Source: Rhodoferax bucti (GTDB taxonomy: Bacteria > Pseudomonadota > Gammaproteobacteria > Burkholderiales > Burkholderiaceae_C). Taken from it: 64,000 bases of DNA. The translations under genes were made by a program, and so were the position numbers. The stretch lies in the NCBI RefSeq assembly GCF_005876985.1, contig NZ_VAHD01000002.1:496001-560000 (forward strand), given 5' to 3'. Positions within the stretch are counted from its first letter, which is position 1. Each line of letters opens with the position of its first letter. Shown here in pieces: positions 8,001 through 17,313 of the stretch. A model generated the notes under the pieces. The model ran no database searches. It had not been told where the DNA came from and worked only from the letters and a program-made list of their open reading frames with translations.

Positions 8001-10928
8001 GTGCAATCCTCTTCGGAACCCTTGCCGGCAGCTAGCAGTACGACTCCTGTGGCCATGCCGGGGCCGGCGGCTGCAGTGGGGCCGTCTGTTTTTCAGGCTA
8101 TTTTTGAGGGTAGCCCCGAGGCCATCGCCCTCACGCGGGTGGCGGATGGGGTGCTGGTGCAGGTCAATACCGAGTGGCTCCACATGACCGGCTACGCCCG
8201 GGACGAGGTGTTGGGCCGTACCGCCGTCGAGCTGGGACACTGGCTGGACCCGCAGGAGCGGGACCGGGTGTTCGGCGGGCTCGACATTGGTGGCCGGGTC
8301 ACGGATATCGACGTCACCCTGGTCATGAAAGACCGCGTGCCCCGCGTTGTGCGCCTCAACGCCGCCATGATGCAGGACGGCGGCACGCGCTACCTGGTCA
8401 TTTACCTGCGCGATGTGACTGCTGACCGCATGGCCCGTGAGGCGTTGCAAGCCGGAGAGCAGGCCTTGGCCCACGCCTATGAGGACTTGCACCGCCAAAT
8501 CAAACTGCATGAGTTGACGGAGTCGGTTGCCAAAGTGGGTCACTGGGTGGCTTACCCCGGGGACAGCATGGTGCAGGTGTCGCGCGGATTTGCCTCGATC
8601 GCCCGCCTGGGCGATGTGACGTTGGTGCCGCAGGCCGTGTTGTGGGCCGGGGTGGTGCCAGAGGACACGCAAGCGGTACGCGCTGCACGGGAGCGCATGG
8701 ACGGCAGCATGGTGGAGTACCGCTGGCAGGCCCCGGACGGCCAGATTTTGTGGGTGCGTTCGCGCATGCACCGGCAAATGGCCGATGGGCGGGTGCGGGC
8801 GGATTTTGGCATCGTGCAAGAGTTCACCGCAGAAAAAGAGGCGCGCGATGCCGTGCAAAAGCAGCTGGACTTCATTCAAAAAATCACCAGCCGCGCGCCG
8901 GGCATGGTGTTCGAGTTTCAGATGTGGCCGGACGGCCGGTTTGCCTTTCCGTTTGTGAGCGCAGCGGTCCAGCCCATGTTCGAGGTCAGTATGGAAGACG
9001 CGCGCCTGGATGCCAACAACATCATGCGCAACATCCACAAGGCAGATGTGGGCCAGGTCATACAGACCAGCGTGGCCGCACGCGACGCCATGGCGCCCTG
9101 GCAGTGCGAGTTCCGTAACCGCAAGGAAGGCAAGGCGCAACGCTGGTTTTTGGGTACCTCGGTACCCCAGGCCATGCCAGATGGGTCGGTGCTTTTCACC
9201 GGCTCCATCATCGATATCAGCCCCCAGAAACGGGCCTTGCTGCAGCTGCAAGTCAGTGAAGAGCGCTTTCGCAGCCTCTCCAGCCTCTCGTCAGACTGGT
9301 ATTGGGAGCAGGATGCAGAGTTCCGGTTTGTGCGGGTGGATGGCAACGGCAGCAGTGCTGACCGTTTGGCGCCGCAGCACGCAATCGGCAAAACCCGCTG
9401 GGATTCAGGTGCCCGTGGCGTCACACCGGCGCAGTGGGCGGCGCACCGTGCGGTGCTGGAGGCGCATGAGACGTTTCAGGACTTCGAGATGCAGCGGGTT
9501 CTGGCCGATGGCAGCTACATGTGGGTGGCCATCAGCGGAGCCCCCATGTTTGATGAAGATGGCAAGTTCTGCGGCTACCGGGGCACCGGGCGCGATATTT
9601 CCGCCCGCAAGCAAGCCGAGGCGGAAATCGAGCGCCTGGCTTTTTACGATGCGCTCACCGGGCTGCCCAACCGGCGCATGTTGATTGACCGCCTGAACCA
9701 TGCGCTGCTGTCGAGCGTGCGCAACCATCAGCACGGCGCGTTGTTGTTCATCGATTTGGACAACTTCAAGATTCTGAACGACACCCTGGGCCACCACATG
9801 GGGGACTTGCTCTTGCAGCAGGTCTCGCAGCGTTTACAGGAGTGTGTGCGCAGTGTGGATACGGTCGCCCGCCTAGGAGGCGATGAATTCGTGGTCATGC
9901 TGGAGGAGCTGGACACCGATGCGACGGCTGCTGCCAGCCAGGCGGAGCTGGTGGCCAAGAAGGTGCTGACGTCGCTGAGCAAGCAATTTGCCTTGGGCAA
10001 TCACAACATGCACAGTTCACCCAGCATCGGGGTGACGCTGTTTTTCCAGAGCCAGCTCAGCGTGGAGGAGCTGCTCAAGCGGGCCGACTTGGCCATGTAC
10101 CAGGCCAAAGGGGCAGGGCGCAATACCTTGCGCTTTTTCGACCCCGAGATGCAGGCGGCCGCCTCTGCGCGTGCCGGCATGGAAGCCGATTTGCGCAAGG
10201 GTTTGCAGGACGAAGAGTTCTTGCTGTACTACCAGCCCGTGGTGGACCTGGAAGGAGGCGTGACGGGGGTTGAAGCCTTGCTGCGCTGGCAACATCCGGT
10301 CAAGGGCATGGTGCCCCCGAATGCATTTATCCCGGTTGCCGAGCAAACCGGTCTGATTCTGCCCCTGGGGCAATGGGTGCTGGAGGCCGCATGCGCCCAG
10401 TTGGTCGCGTGGAGCGCGAATCCGCATACCCAGCGGCTGAGCATTGCCGTCAACGTGAGTGCCCGCCAGTTCCGCCATCCGGATTTTTCGAACCACATCC
10501 TGAACCTGTTGCGGGTCAGTGGGGCCAATCCCTACCGTTTGAAGCTGGAGCTGACCGAGAGCCTGCTGCTCACGGATTTTGAAGAGGCCATCCAGAAGAT
10601 GAGCGAGTTGCGCTCCATTGGCGTGAGCTTTTCGCTGGACGATTTCGGCACCGGGTACTCCTCACTCGCCTACCTCAAGCGTTTGCCGCTGGACCAGCTC
10701 AAGATTGACCAGTCTTTTGTGCGTGATGTGCTGACCGACCCGAACGACGCGGCCATCGCCCGCACGATTCTCAGCCTGGCCAAGAGCCTGGATTTGGGGG
10801 TTGTTGCCGAGGGGGTGGAAACCGCGGGTCAGCGTGACTTCTTGATGCGCGAAGGCTGCAGGGCATTTCAGGGCTACTTCTTCGGCCGGCCCGTGCCGGT
10901 GGAGCAACTGGTGTTGCACAAGCCATGA
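8001..10928 (+). CDS. PAS-GGDEF-EAL protein (c-di-GMP turnover)
   Basis: A 975-residue cytoplasmic protein with several N-terminal PAS-type segments (about 25-550), then a diguanylate cyclase domain with intact GGDEF at 626-630 and a phosphodiesterase domain with intact EAL at 758-760. DDFGTGYSSLAYLKRLPLD and the FVRDVL region of the EAL core are also present. It may make or degrade cyclic di-GMP; which activity dominates cannot be told. No membrane helix is seen. The GTG start at 8001 is not preceded by an accessible ribosome binding site, and ATG at 8055 is an alternative. Its last codons overlap the start of a close paralogue (ATGA). Confidence 0.9.
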   Translation: MQSSSEPLPAASSTTPVAMPGPAAAVGPSVFQAIFEGSPEAIALTRVADGVLVQVNTEWLHMTGYARDEVLGRTAVELGHWLDPQERDRVFGGLDIGGRVTDIDVTLVMKDRVPRVVRLNAAMMQDGGTRYLVIYLRDVTADRMAREALQAGEQALAHAYEDLHRQIKLHELTESVAKVGHWVAYPGDSMVQVSRGFASIARLGDVTLVPQAVLWAGVVPEDTQAVRAARERMDGSMVEYRWQAPDGQILWVRSRMHRQMADGRVRADFGIVQEFTAEKEARDAVQKQLDFIQKITSRAPGMVFEFQMWPDGRFAFPFVSAAVQPMFEVSMEDARLDANNIMRNIHKADVGQVIQTSVAARDAMAPWQCEFRNRKEGKAQRWFLGTSVPQAMPDGSVLFTGSIIDISPQKRALLQLQVSEERFRSLSSLSSDWYWEQDAEFRFVRVDGNGSSADRLAPQHAIGKTRWDSGARGVTPAQWAAHRAVLEAHETFQDFEMQRVLADGSYMWVAISGAPMFDEDGKFCGYRGTGRDISARKQAEAEIERLAFYDALTGLPNRRMLIDRLNHALLSSVRNHQHGALLFIDLDNFKILNDTLGHHMGDLLLQQVSQRLQECVRSVDTVARLGGDEFVVMLEELDTDATAAASQAELVAKKVLTSLSKQFALGNHNMHSSPSIGVTLFFQSQLSVEELLKRADLAMYQAKGAGRNTLRFFDPEMQAAASARAGMEADLRKGLQDEEFLLYYQPVVDLEGGVTGVEALLRWQHPVKGMVPPNAFIPVAEQTGLILPLGQWVLEAACAQLVAWSANPHTQRLSIAVNVSARQFRHPDFSNHILNLLRVSGANPYRLKLELTESLLLTDFEEAIQKMSELRSIGVSFSLDDFGTGYSSLAYLKRLPLDQLKIDQSFVRDVLTDPNDAAIARTILSLAKSLDLGVVAEGVETAGQRDFLMREGCRAFQGYFFGRPVPVEQLVLHKP

Positions 10929-13834
10929 GCGACACGGAACTGGAGCGTTTGCGCGCGCAGGTGCAGTCCCTGGAGGCGGCCAGTCGCCGCCAGTACGACA
11001 TGCTGGAGGCCTTGTTTGCCCGCAGCCCTGTTGCCATTTCGGTGCAGCGTTATGCCGATGGCGGGCTGGTCGATGCCAATGCCCGCTGGCAGCAGCTCAC
11101 CGGCTATAGCTGGGAAGAGGCCACGCAAAGCAACTCGGTAGCGCTCGGCTTTTGGGTTTCGCTTCAGGCCCGCAATGAGGCGCTGAACGAGCTGCGAGAC
11201 CACCCCGCGCTTGCCGGGGTGGAAATTAACTTCACAACCTCTGCCGGGGAAGACTTGCTGCTGGAGTGGCGCGGCACGCTGATGCAGATAGGCGGTGAGG
11301 CGCATGTGGTCGAGTATTTGACCGACATCACCGCGCAACGCATTGCCCAAGAGGCGGTTGCTGAGAGCGAGCAGGCCCTGCAGGATGCCAACGATGAGCT
11401 GCGCGGGCAGCTGGAGTTGTACGAGGAAACCGAGAGCCTGGCGCTGGCGGGGCATTGGATCGTTCCGCAAGGGGCCCAGGAACCGCGCTGGTCGCGGGGC
11501 TTGTTCAACCTGGCAAATCTCCCGTGGACAGAAAAACTCAGCCTGGAGGATTCCCGCTCCGGCCTGCTGAGTGAGGACATGGACCGCTATCTTGCTGCCC
11601 GGGAGGCGATGGACGGGCAGCTGCTGGAGTTCCGCTGGAAGCGGCCTGACAACGAAATCCGCTGGCTGCGCAGCCGCATGCACCGCTACCACCGGCGCGA
11701 CGGCACGTTTGTCGACTTCGGTGTGGTGCAGGATTTTACCGATGAGGCGCTGGCCAAGCAGGTCTTGCAGCACCAGCTCGATGTGATTCAGCGCATGACC
11801 AGCCGCTTGCCGGAGATGGTGTTTCACTTTGAAATGCACAGCCCGATCAGTGGGCGCTATGTGTTTGTGAGTGATGCGTGCGAAGCCATTTTCGGCATTA
11901 CGCCGGAGCAGACCCGGGCGGATGCCAACAGCCTGTTTCGTCTGATTCACCGCGACGACATTGTGGCGACCCTCAAGTCCATGAACGATGCGGCCCAGCA
12001 CGGTATGACCTGGGCCCATGAGTTCCGCATTGTTCGCCCGGACGGCCTGGTGCGCACGCTGTTCGGCAAGGCGATTACCTTCCGGGAAAGCGGCGGACTT
12101 TTCAATACCTACGGCGCGGTGACGGACATCACCGAGCACAAGGTGTCCCAGGCCATCTTGCAGGAGAGCGAGTCGCGCTTTCGCGGCCTGACAGAGTTGA
12201 GTTCAGACTGGTATTGGGAGCAAGACGCCGAGTTTCGCTTTACCCGTTTTGACGGGGCCCTGAAAGCCGGCCGCGAAAAAACCGGCCCCGGCAGCATTGG
12301 CAAAACCCGTTGGGAAAACGGCAGCCTGAACATGACGGAGGCGGACTGGGCCGCACACCGGGCAGTGCTGGAAGCTCACCAGACGTTCCGTGAGCTGGAA
12401 ATCCGCGATCGGGATGCCGACGGCCGGGTGTACTGGATTTCTACCAGCGGGGCCCCTATTTTTGACTCCCACGGTGTGTTCAAGGGTTACCGGGGCATTG
12501 GCCGCAACATTACCGAGCGCAAGGAAGCGGAAGAAAAGATCGAGCGCCTCGCCTTCTACGATGTGCTGACGGACCTGCCCAACCGCCGTTTGCTGATGGA
12601 CCATTTGCAGCATGTGGTGGTGGCATGCGCGCGCAACCGCTCGCACGGCGCCTTGTTGTTTATCGATCTGGACAACTTCAAGGACCTGAACGACACCCGT
12701 GGCCACGATGTGGGGGATTTGCTCCTGCAGCAGGTGGCGCAACGCCTGAAGGCCAGTGTGCGGGAGTCCGATACTGTGGCCCGGCTTGGCGGTGATGAGT
12801 TCGTGGTGCTGCTGGAAGACCTGGGCAGCACCATGGAAGAGGCCAGCGTGCAGGCCGAGCGGGTGGGTAAAAAAATACTGCTGCAGCTCAATGTGTCTTA
12901 CCACCTGGAGTCGGTGGAGCACCACAGCACGCCCAGTGTGGGCATCACCCTGATCCATGAGCAACGCCAGTCGGTGGATGAGCTGCTCAAGCAAGCTGAC
13001 CTGGCCATGTACGAGGCCAAGTCAGCCGGGCGCAATACCCTGCGCTTCTTTGATCCCGCCATGCAGGCCTTGGTGGCACAGCGCACCGAGCTGGAGGCGG
13101 ACTTGCGCCTTGGCTTGCAAAGGGCGGAGTTGGCGCTGTATTACCAGCCGGTGGTCGATGCCGCGCGCCGGGTCGTAGGGGCCGAGGCCTTGCTACGGTG
13201 GAAGCATCCTCAGCGGGGCATGGTTTCGCCCCTGCATTTCGTGCCCCTTGCGGAGCGGACCGGGCTCATCATTCCCGTGGGGGAGTGGGTGTTGCAGACG
13301 GCGTGCCGGCAGCTGGCGGAATGGGCCCGGGAGCCTGCACGGGCACAGCTCACCATTGCCGTGAATGTGAGTGCGCGCCAGTTCCGCCACCCGGAATTCG
13401 TGCTCCAGGTGCAAAACGCGCTTTTGCAAAACGGGGCCGACCCACGCCTGCTCAAGCTGGAGTTGACCGAAAGCCTGCTGCTCACCGACAGCCAGGAAGC
13501 CATCATGAAAATGAGCGCCCTGCGCAGCTTGGGGGTGCGCTTTGCCCTGGATGACTTCGGCACCGGCTATTCCTCACTCTCGTATCTCAAGATGTTGCCG
13601 CTGCAACAACTCAAGATCGACCAGTCATTTGTGCGGGATGTGCTGACCGATGCGAACGATGCGGCCATCGCCAGCACGGTACTGGCGCTCGGGCGGAGTT
13701 TGGGTTTTGATGTGGTGGCTGAGGGAGTGGAAACTGAAGGCCAGCTTCAGTTTCTGTTGGGCCAGGGCTGCACCCTGTTTCAGGGTTATCTGTTCGGCCG
13801 CCCGGTACCGATTGGCGACTTTCCGCTCGATTGA
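10925..13834 (+). CDS. PAS-GGDEF-EAL protein, tandem paralogue
   Basis: A 969-residue paralogue of the preceding gene with the same order of domains: a short coiled region, PAS segments, GGDEF at 622-626 and EAL at 754-756. Many stretches are nearly identical to the neighbour (for example SSDWYWEQDAEFRF and DLTDLPNRR versus DALTGLPNRR), so this is a tandem duplication. The ATG overlaps the TGA of the first gene by 4 bases, implying coupled translation. Differences are concentrated in the PAS region, so the two copies may respond to different ligands while sharing output chemistry (inference). Confidence 0.9.
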   Translation: MSDTELERLRAQVQSLEAASRRQYDMLEALFARSPVAISVQRYADGGLVDANARWQQLTGYSWEEATQSNSVALGFWVSLQARNEALNELRDHPALAGVEINFTTSAGEDLLLEWRGTLMQIGGEAHVVEYLTDITAQRIAQEAVAESEQALQDANDELRGQLELYEETESLALAGHWIVPQGAQEPRWSRGLFNLANLPWTEKLSLEDSRSGLLSEDMDRYLAAREAMDGQLLEFRWKRPDNEIRWLRSRMHRYHRRDGTFVDFGVVQDFTDEALAKQVLQHQLDVIQRMTSRLPEMVFHFEMHSPISGRYVFVSDACEAIFGITPEQTRADANSLFRLIHRDDIVATLKSMNDAAQHGMTWAHEFRIVRPDGLVRTLFGKAITFRESGGLFNTYGAVTDITEHKVSQAILQESESRFRGLTELSSDWYWEQDAEFRFTRFDGALKAGREKTGPGSIGKTRWENGSLNMTEADWAAHRAVLEAHQTFRELEIRDRDADGRVYWISTSGAPIFDSHGVFKGYRGIGRNITERKEAEEKIERLAFYDVLTDLPNRRLLMDHLQHVVVACARNRSHGALLFIDLDNFKDLNDTRGHDVGDLLLQQVAQRLKASVRESDTVARLGGDEFVVLLEDLGSTMEEASVQAERVGKKILLQLNVSYHLESVEHHSTPSVGITLIHEQRQSVDELLKQADLAMYEAKSAGRNTLRFFDPAMQALVAQRTELEADLRLGLQRAELALYYQPVVDAARRVVGAEALLRWKHPQRGMVSPLHFVPLAERTGLIIPVGEWVLQTACRQLAEWAREPARAQLTIAVNVSARQFRHPEFVLQVQNALLQNGADPRLLKLELTESLLLTDSQEAIMKMSALRSLGVRFALDDFGTGYSSLSYLKMLPLQQLKIDQSFVRDVLTDANDAAIASTVLALGRSLGFDVVAEGVETEGQLQFLLGQGCTLFQGYLFGRPVPIGDFPLD

Positions 13835-13839
13835 TCCGG

Positions 13840-13889
13840 CCGCACCGTGGGTGCGGCACTCGCAGTGCGGCCTGCCTGTGGCCGCACTG
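13840..13889. terminator. two adjacent hairpins between convergent genes
   Basis: CCGCACC (13840-13846) pairs with GGTGCGG (13850-13856), and CAGTGCGGCC (13863-13872) pairs with GGCCGCACTG (13880-13889). They lie between the end of the second GGDEF-EAL gene and the end of suhB. No clear U-run follows, so a two-way terminator is likely but not certain. Confidence 0.55.
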
Positions 13890-13903
13890 GATTCAGGGGT
13901 GGA

Positions 13904-14818
13904 TTAAAACGGTGCGTCTTCAGCGCCGGCTGCAGGTGGTTGGTCTGCGGCGGGCTCCGGGTTGTCGGCTGCAATGGCGGCTTGGCGCAGGGCCGCTTTT
14001 TCGCCGGCAGGTGCAAACTTGCTGTATTTACCCAGAATGCTGACCAGCTGGCCGTACACGCGCGGGCTGCCGGCCAGGCATTCGTGCTGGTCCAAAAAGT
14101 CGGCTTCGCCGGTGAAGTTGCCGACTAGTCCACCCGCTTCGGTCACGAGCAAAGAGCCAGCGGCCACATCCCAGGGCTGCAGGCCGAGTTCAAAGAAGCC
14201 TTCGGTATAGCCCGCTGCCACATAAGCCAAGTCCAGCGCAGCCGCGCCGGGGCGGCGCAGGCCGGCGGTGCGTTGCATCACATCGCCCATCATGGTCAGG
14301 TACTGGTTGAAGTTGTCGCCCGGACGGAAAGGGAAGCCGGTGGAAATCAGCGACTCCTTGAGCTGCGTGCGCTTGGAGACGCGGATGCGGCGGTCATTCA
14401 GGTAAGCGCCGCGGCCTTTGGTGGCGGTAAAGAGGTCGTTGCGGGTGGGGTCGTACACCACGGCTTGTTCGATCTTGCCGCGCACGGACAAGGCAATGCT
14501 CACGCAGTACACGGGCAGACCGTGGATGAAGTTGGTGGTGCCGTCCAGCGGATCGATGATCCAGACGTATTCGGAATCGCGGGCGCCGAATTCGCTGCCC
14601 GATTCTTCGGCGAGGATGCCGTGGCCGGGGTAGGCCGTCAGCAGAGTTTCTATGATCGCTTGCTCTGCCGCTTTGTCCACTTCAGTGACAAAGTCGTTGG
14701 CTTTTTTCTGGGAAACACGAACAGATTCGATATCCAGCGCGGCGCGGTTGATGATGGAACCGGCGGTGCGGGCGGCCTTGATGGCCACGTTGGCCATGGG
14801 GTGCAGATTGAGCGTCAT
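13904..14818 (-). CDS. suhB: inositol monophosphatase family protein SuhB
   Basis: A 304-residue member of the Mg2+-dependent inositol monophosphatase family. The metal-binding motif DPLDGTTNF is at 89-97, EE at 71-72 supplies the first metal ligands, and the second signature is [18 protein letters not shown]. In Proteobacteria SuhB also joins the rRNA antitermination complex. The C-terminal tail of about 40 residues ([16 protein letters not shown]) is low complexity and longer than in E. coli (267). It is transcribed divergently from trmJ; the 132 bp between the two start codons should hold both promoters, but I cannot assign boxes with confidence. Confidence 0.93.
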   Translation of the reverse strand: MTLNLHPMANVAIKAARTAGSIINRAALDIESVRVSQKKANDFVTEVDKAAEQAIIETLLTAYPGHGILAEESGSEFGARDSEYVWIIDPLDGTTNFIHGLPVYCVSIALSVRGKIEQAVVYDPTRNDLFTATKGRGAYLNDRRIRVSKRTQLKESLISTGFPFRPGDNFNQYLTMMGDVMQRTAGLRRPGAAALDLAYVAAGYTEGFFELGLQPWDVAAGSLLVTEAGGLVGNFTGEADFLDQHECLAGSPRVYGQLVSILGKYSKFAPAGEKAALRQAAIAADNPEPAADQPPAAGAEDAPF

Positions 14819-14950
14819 AGATTGTGGGGGAAGAACTGGGAGAACCGGCTGGCGATGCAGGCGGCGACAATAGGCATTATTTTAACGGTTCGGCCTCGGT
14901 TGCGCACTCTATCTTTGTGCGAGTGCAGCAATTTGGCCTCTTTCTGCCTG

Positions 14951-15793
14951 ATGCACACCCGATTTATCCTCATCAACACCAGCCACGCCGGCAATGTGGG
15001 CGCTGCCGCCCGGGCCATGAAAACCATGGGTTTTGACGACTTGGTGCTCGTCGCCCCCCGCTGGCCCAATGTGCTGCGCCGCGAAGAAACCATCCAGCGC
15101 GCCAGCGGTGCCCTGGATGTGCTGGACAAGTGCCGCATTGTCGAGACCTTGGACGAGGCACTGGATGGCATCACCCACTTGTGCGCCACCGCCATGACCC
15201 CACGCGACTTCGGGCCACCCACCACCACACCGCGTGAGCATTTTGAATTGCTATCAAAACAGGAGCTGCTTGCGCAATCTGCACCTGCGCTAGAGGCTGA
15301 TTTGGCACTTAACTCGCCGGGTGCGAGTTCCCAGCAGGGCATCGGCTTTTTGTTCGGCTCCGAGCGCTTTGGCATGCGCAATGAAGACGTGTATCGCTGC
15401 CACGTGTGCCTGTCCATTCCCAGCAATCCGAATTTCGGCTCCCTCAATATTGGCGCCGCCTTGCAGGTCGTTGCTTACGAGTGGCGTCTGGCCTTGGGCA
15501 GTTTTGGCGTGCAAGCCGCAACGGCGCCATCGGTGCTGGCTGACGCGGCGCAGGTGACTGGCATGCTCACGCACCTGGAGCAATCGCTGGTGGCATTGGG
15601 CTTTTTGGACCCGGCTGCTCCCAAGAAGCTGATGCCGCGGCTCAATGCCTTGTTCAACCGGGCGCAGGTCACGCAGGAGGAAATTCACATCCTGCGCGGC
15701 ATAGCCAAAGCCATCCTCAAGCAAACGGGGGAAGTGCCTGCTCCCGGTGCGGATTTGGTGGCGATAGACGGCAAACCGTTGGCGAAGGGATAG
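14951..15793 (+). CDS. trmJ: tRNA (cytidine/uridine-32-2'-O)-methyltransferase TrmJ
   Basis: A 280-residue SPOUT methyltransferase beginning MHTRFILINTSHAGNVGAAARAM, the N-terminal TrmH/TrmJ motif; FLFGSERFGMRNED and SIPSNPNFGSLNIGAAL form the knotted SAM-binding region. It methylates the ribose of nucleotide 32 in tRNAs. The frame is open far upstream, but homology begins at 14951. Residues about 99-118 (LLSKQELLAQSAPALEADLA) coincide with a copy of the short intergenic repeat read in frame, and the E. coli protein is shorter (246). cysE starts 9 bp downstream, so the two are probably co-transcribed. Confidence 0.93.
   Translation: MHTRFILINTSHAGNVGAAARAMKTMGFDDLVLVAPRWPNVLRREETIQRASGALDVLDKCRIVETLDEALDGITHLCATAMTPRDFGPPTTTPREHFELLSKQELLAQSAPALEADLALNSPGASSQQGIGFLFGSERFGMRNEDVYRCHVCLSIPSNPNFGSLNIGAALQVVAYEWRLALGSFGVQAATAPSVLADAAQVTGMLTHLEQSLVALGFLDPAAPKKLMPRLNALFNRAQVTQEEIHILRGIAKAILKQTGEVPAPGADLVAIDGKPLAKG
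15248..15305. repeat. short repeat, copy inside trmJ
   Basis: The sequence TTGCTATCAAAACAGGAGCT followed by GCTTGCGCAATCTG, then CACCTGCGCTAGAGGCTGATTT, is almost identical to the reverse complement of the intergenic copy at 41037-41090. It is read in frame within trmJ. Confidence 0.92.
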
Positions 15794-15802
15794 ACTGCCA
15801 GC

Positions 15803-16576
15803 ATGTTTGCCCGTATCCGATCCGACATCCAGTGCATCCTCGACCGCGACCCCGCTGCCCGCAGCACCTGGGAGGTCATCACCTGTTACCCCGGCTTGCA
15901 TGCGGTGGTGTTGCACCGCCCGGCCCACTGGTTCTGGACCCACGGCTTGCAGTGGCTGGGGCGCTTCACGTCCCATATCGCCCGCTTTCTCACCGGCATT
16001 GAAATCCACCCTGGCGCCAAGATCGGCGAACGGGTGTTTTTTGACCACGCCATGGGAACGGTGGTCGGCGAGACGGCCGAAATCGGTGACGGTTGCACGA
16101 TTTACCAAGGCGTAACCTTGGGCGGCACCAGCCTCTACAAGGGCGCCAAGCGCCATCCGACCTTGGGCAAGGACGTGGTGGTGAGTGCCGGTGCGAAAGT
16201 ACTGGGCGGTTTTGAAGTGGGCGATGGCGCCAAGATCGGCAGCAATGCGGTGGTGATCAAACCCGTGCCTGCGGGGGCTACGGCCGTAGGCATTCCCGCG
16301 CGCATCATCCCGAGCAAAGAGGGCATGAGTGCGGATGTAACGACGCAGGACCGCAAGTTCACCGCCTACGGCATCACCCAAGAGGATGACCCTGTGAGCC
16401 AGGCGCTGCGCGGTTTGGTGGACAGCGCTTCCGGCCAAGACCACCAGATTGCAATGTTGTGGAAAGCGGTGGAACAGCTCTCGGCGAAATTGGCAGACAG
16501 TGACTGCGTGCCCAAGGATGCGGCCCGCAAGGAATGCTTTGAGGCCGCGAAAATCAACGAGTTGATCGGGAAGTAG
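15803..16576 (+). CDS. cysE: serine O-acetyltransferase
   Basis: A 257-residue serine acetyltransferase. After an N-terminal helical part, the left-handed parallel beta-helix runs from about residue 65 to 165 with hexapeptide repeats (GIEIHPGAKIGERVFFDHAM, GTVVGETAEIGDGCTIYQGV, TLGGTSLYKGAKRHPTLGK). It makes O-acetylserine from serine and acetyl-CoA, the first step of cysteine synthesis. The C-terminal extension of about 75 residues differs from the E. coli tail involved in binding cysteine synthase. It lies directly behind trmJ and converges on mog. Confidence 0.95.
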   Translation: MFARIRSDIQCILDRDPAARSTWEVITCYPGLHAVVLHRPAHWFWTHGLQWLGRFTSHIARFLTGIEIHPGAKIGERVFFDHAMGTVVGETAEIGDGCTIYQGVTLGGTSLYKGAKRHPTLGKDVVVSAGAKVLGGFEVGDGAKIGSNAVVIKPVPAGATAVGIPARIIPSKEGMSADVTTQDRKFTAYGITQEDDPVSQALRGLVDSASGQDHQIAMLWKAVEQLSAKLADSDCVPKDAARKECFEAAKINELIGK

Positions 16577-16582
16577 GGCTCA

Positions 16583-16664
16583 CCCCCGAGCGGCTTTGCC
16601 GCTTCCCCCTTGCAGGGGGCAACACCTGCAGGCTGGCGGAGCCAGACCTGCGGTGTTTTGGGGT
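16583..16664. repeat. GC-rich palindromic intergenic repeat
   Basis: Between convergent cysE and mog lies a compound palindrome: GAGCGGC...GCCGCTTC, CCCCCTTGCAGGGGG, and CAACACCTGCAGG pairing with CCTGCGGTGTT. Repeats of this composition are common between genes in Comamonadaceae, and a related sequence forms the end of nirD here. It may serve as a two-way transcription end. The rest of the 137-bp gap shows nothing else. Confidence 0.7.
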
Positions 16665-16713
16665 TAAGGCACGTACGCCGGAAAGGTGGCGTTTACCGAA
16701 ACGAAGAGGTTCC

Positions 16714-17313
16714 TCAGTCCCGCGCCGGACGGATGGCGCTTTTGGGGCGGAAGGCTTTGCAGACGGTGTCTACGGTGTCGATGTAGGGGCCACCGATCAG
16801 GTCTACGCAGTAGGGCACTGCGGCAAAGATGCCGGGTACCACTTGCTTGCCTTCGGCATCCTTCACACCTTCCAGCGTTTCGGCAATAGCCTTGGGTTGG
16901 CCGGGCAGGTTGATGATCAGGGTCTGGTCGCGGATGACGGCAACCTGGCGCGACAAAATGGCTGTGGGCACAAAGTTCAGGCTGATGGCGCGCATCTGCT
17001 CGCCAAAGCCCGGCATTTCCTTGTGCGCGACGCCCAGCGTGGCCTCAGGCGTCACGTCGCGCAGGGCAGGGCCGGTGCCACCGGTAGTGAGCACCAAGGC
17101 ACAGCGCGCATCCACCAGCGCAATCAGGGTGTCCTGAATGGTCTGCTGGTCGTCCGCGATGAGTCGGGCCTCAAACACCACCGGGTTTTTTACTGCACGC
17201 TGCACCCATTCTTTCAGGGCCGGAATGCCTTTGTCTTCATAGATGCCGGCCGAGGCGCGGTCGCTGATGGAAACAAGGCCGATGCGGATTTCATCCAAAG
17301 CGCTGCTACTCAA
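16714..17313 (-). CDS. mog: molybdopterin adenylyltransferase
   Basis: A 199-residue MoaB/Mog family protein with the molybdopterin-binding signature LTTGGTGPALRDVTPEA at about 75-91 and LPGQPKAIAETL near the C-terminal third. It adenylylates molybdopterin before molybdenum insertion. The molybdenum cofactor is needed by the nitrate reductase encoded further right in this window, although the genes are not adjacent. The start codon overlaps the stop of darP by 4 bases, so the two are coupled. Confidence 0.92.
   Translation of the reverse strand: MSSSALDEIRIGLVSISDRASAGIYEDKGIPALKEWVQRAVKNPVVFEARLIADDQQTIQDTLIALVDARCALVLTTGGTGPALRDVTPEATLGVAHKEMPGFGEQMRAISLNFVPTAILSRQVAVIRDQTLIINLPGQPKAIAETLEGVKDAEGKQVVPGIFAAVPYCVDLIGGPYIDTVDTVCKAFRPKSAIRPARD

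Noticed and set aside
7998..12139. Two long minus-strand frames opposite the GGDEF-EAL genes
   Set aside because: Similar shadow frames appear at the same place in both paralogues, which only reflects the duplicated coding strand.
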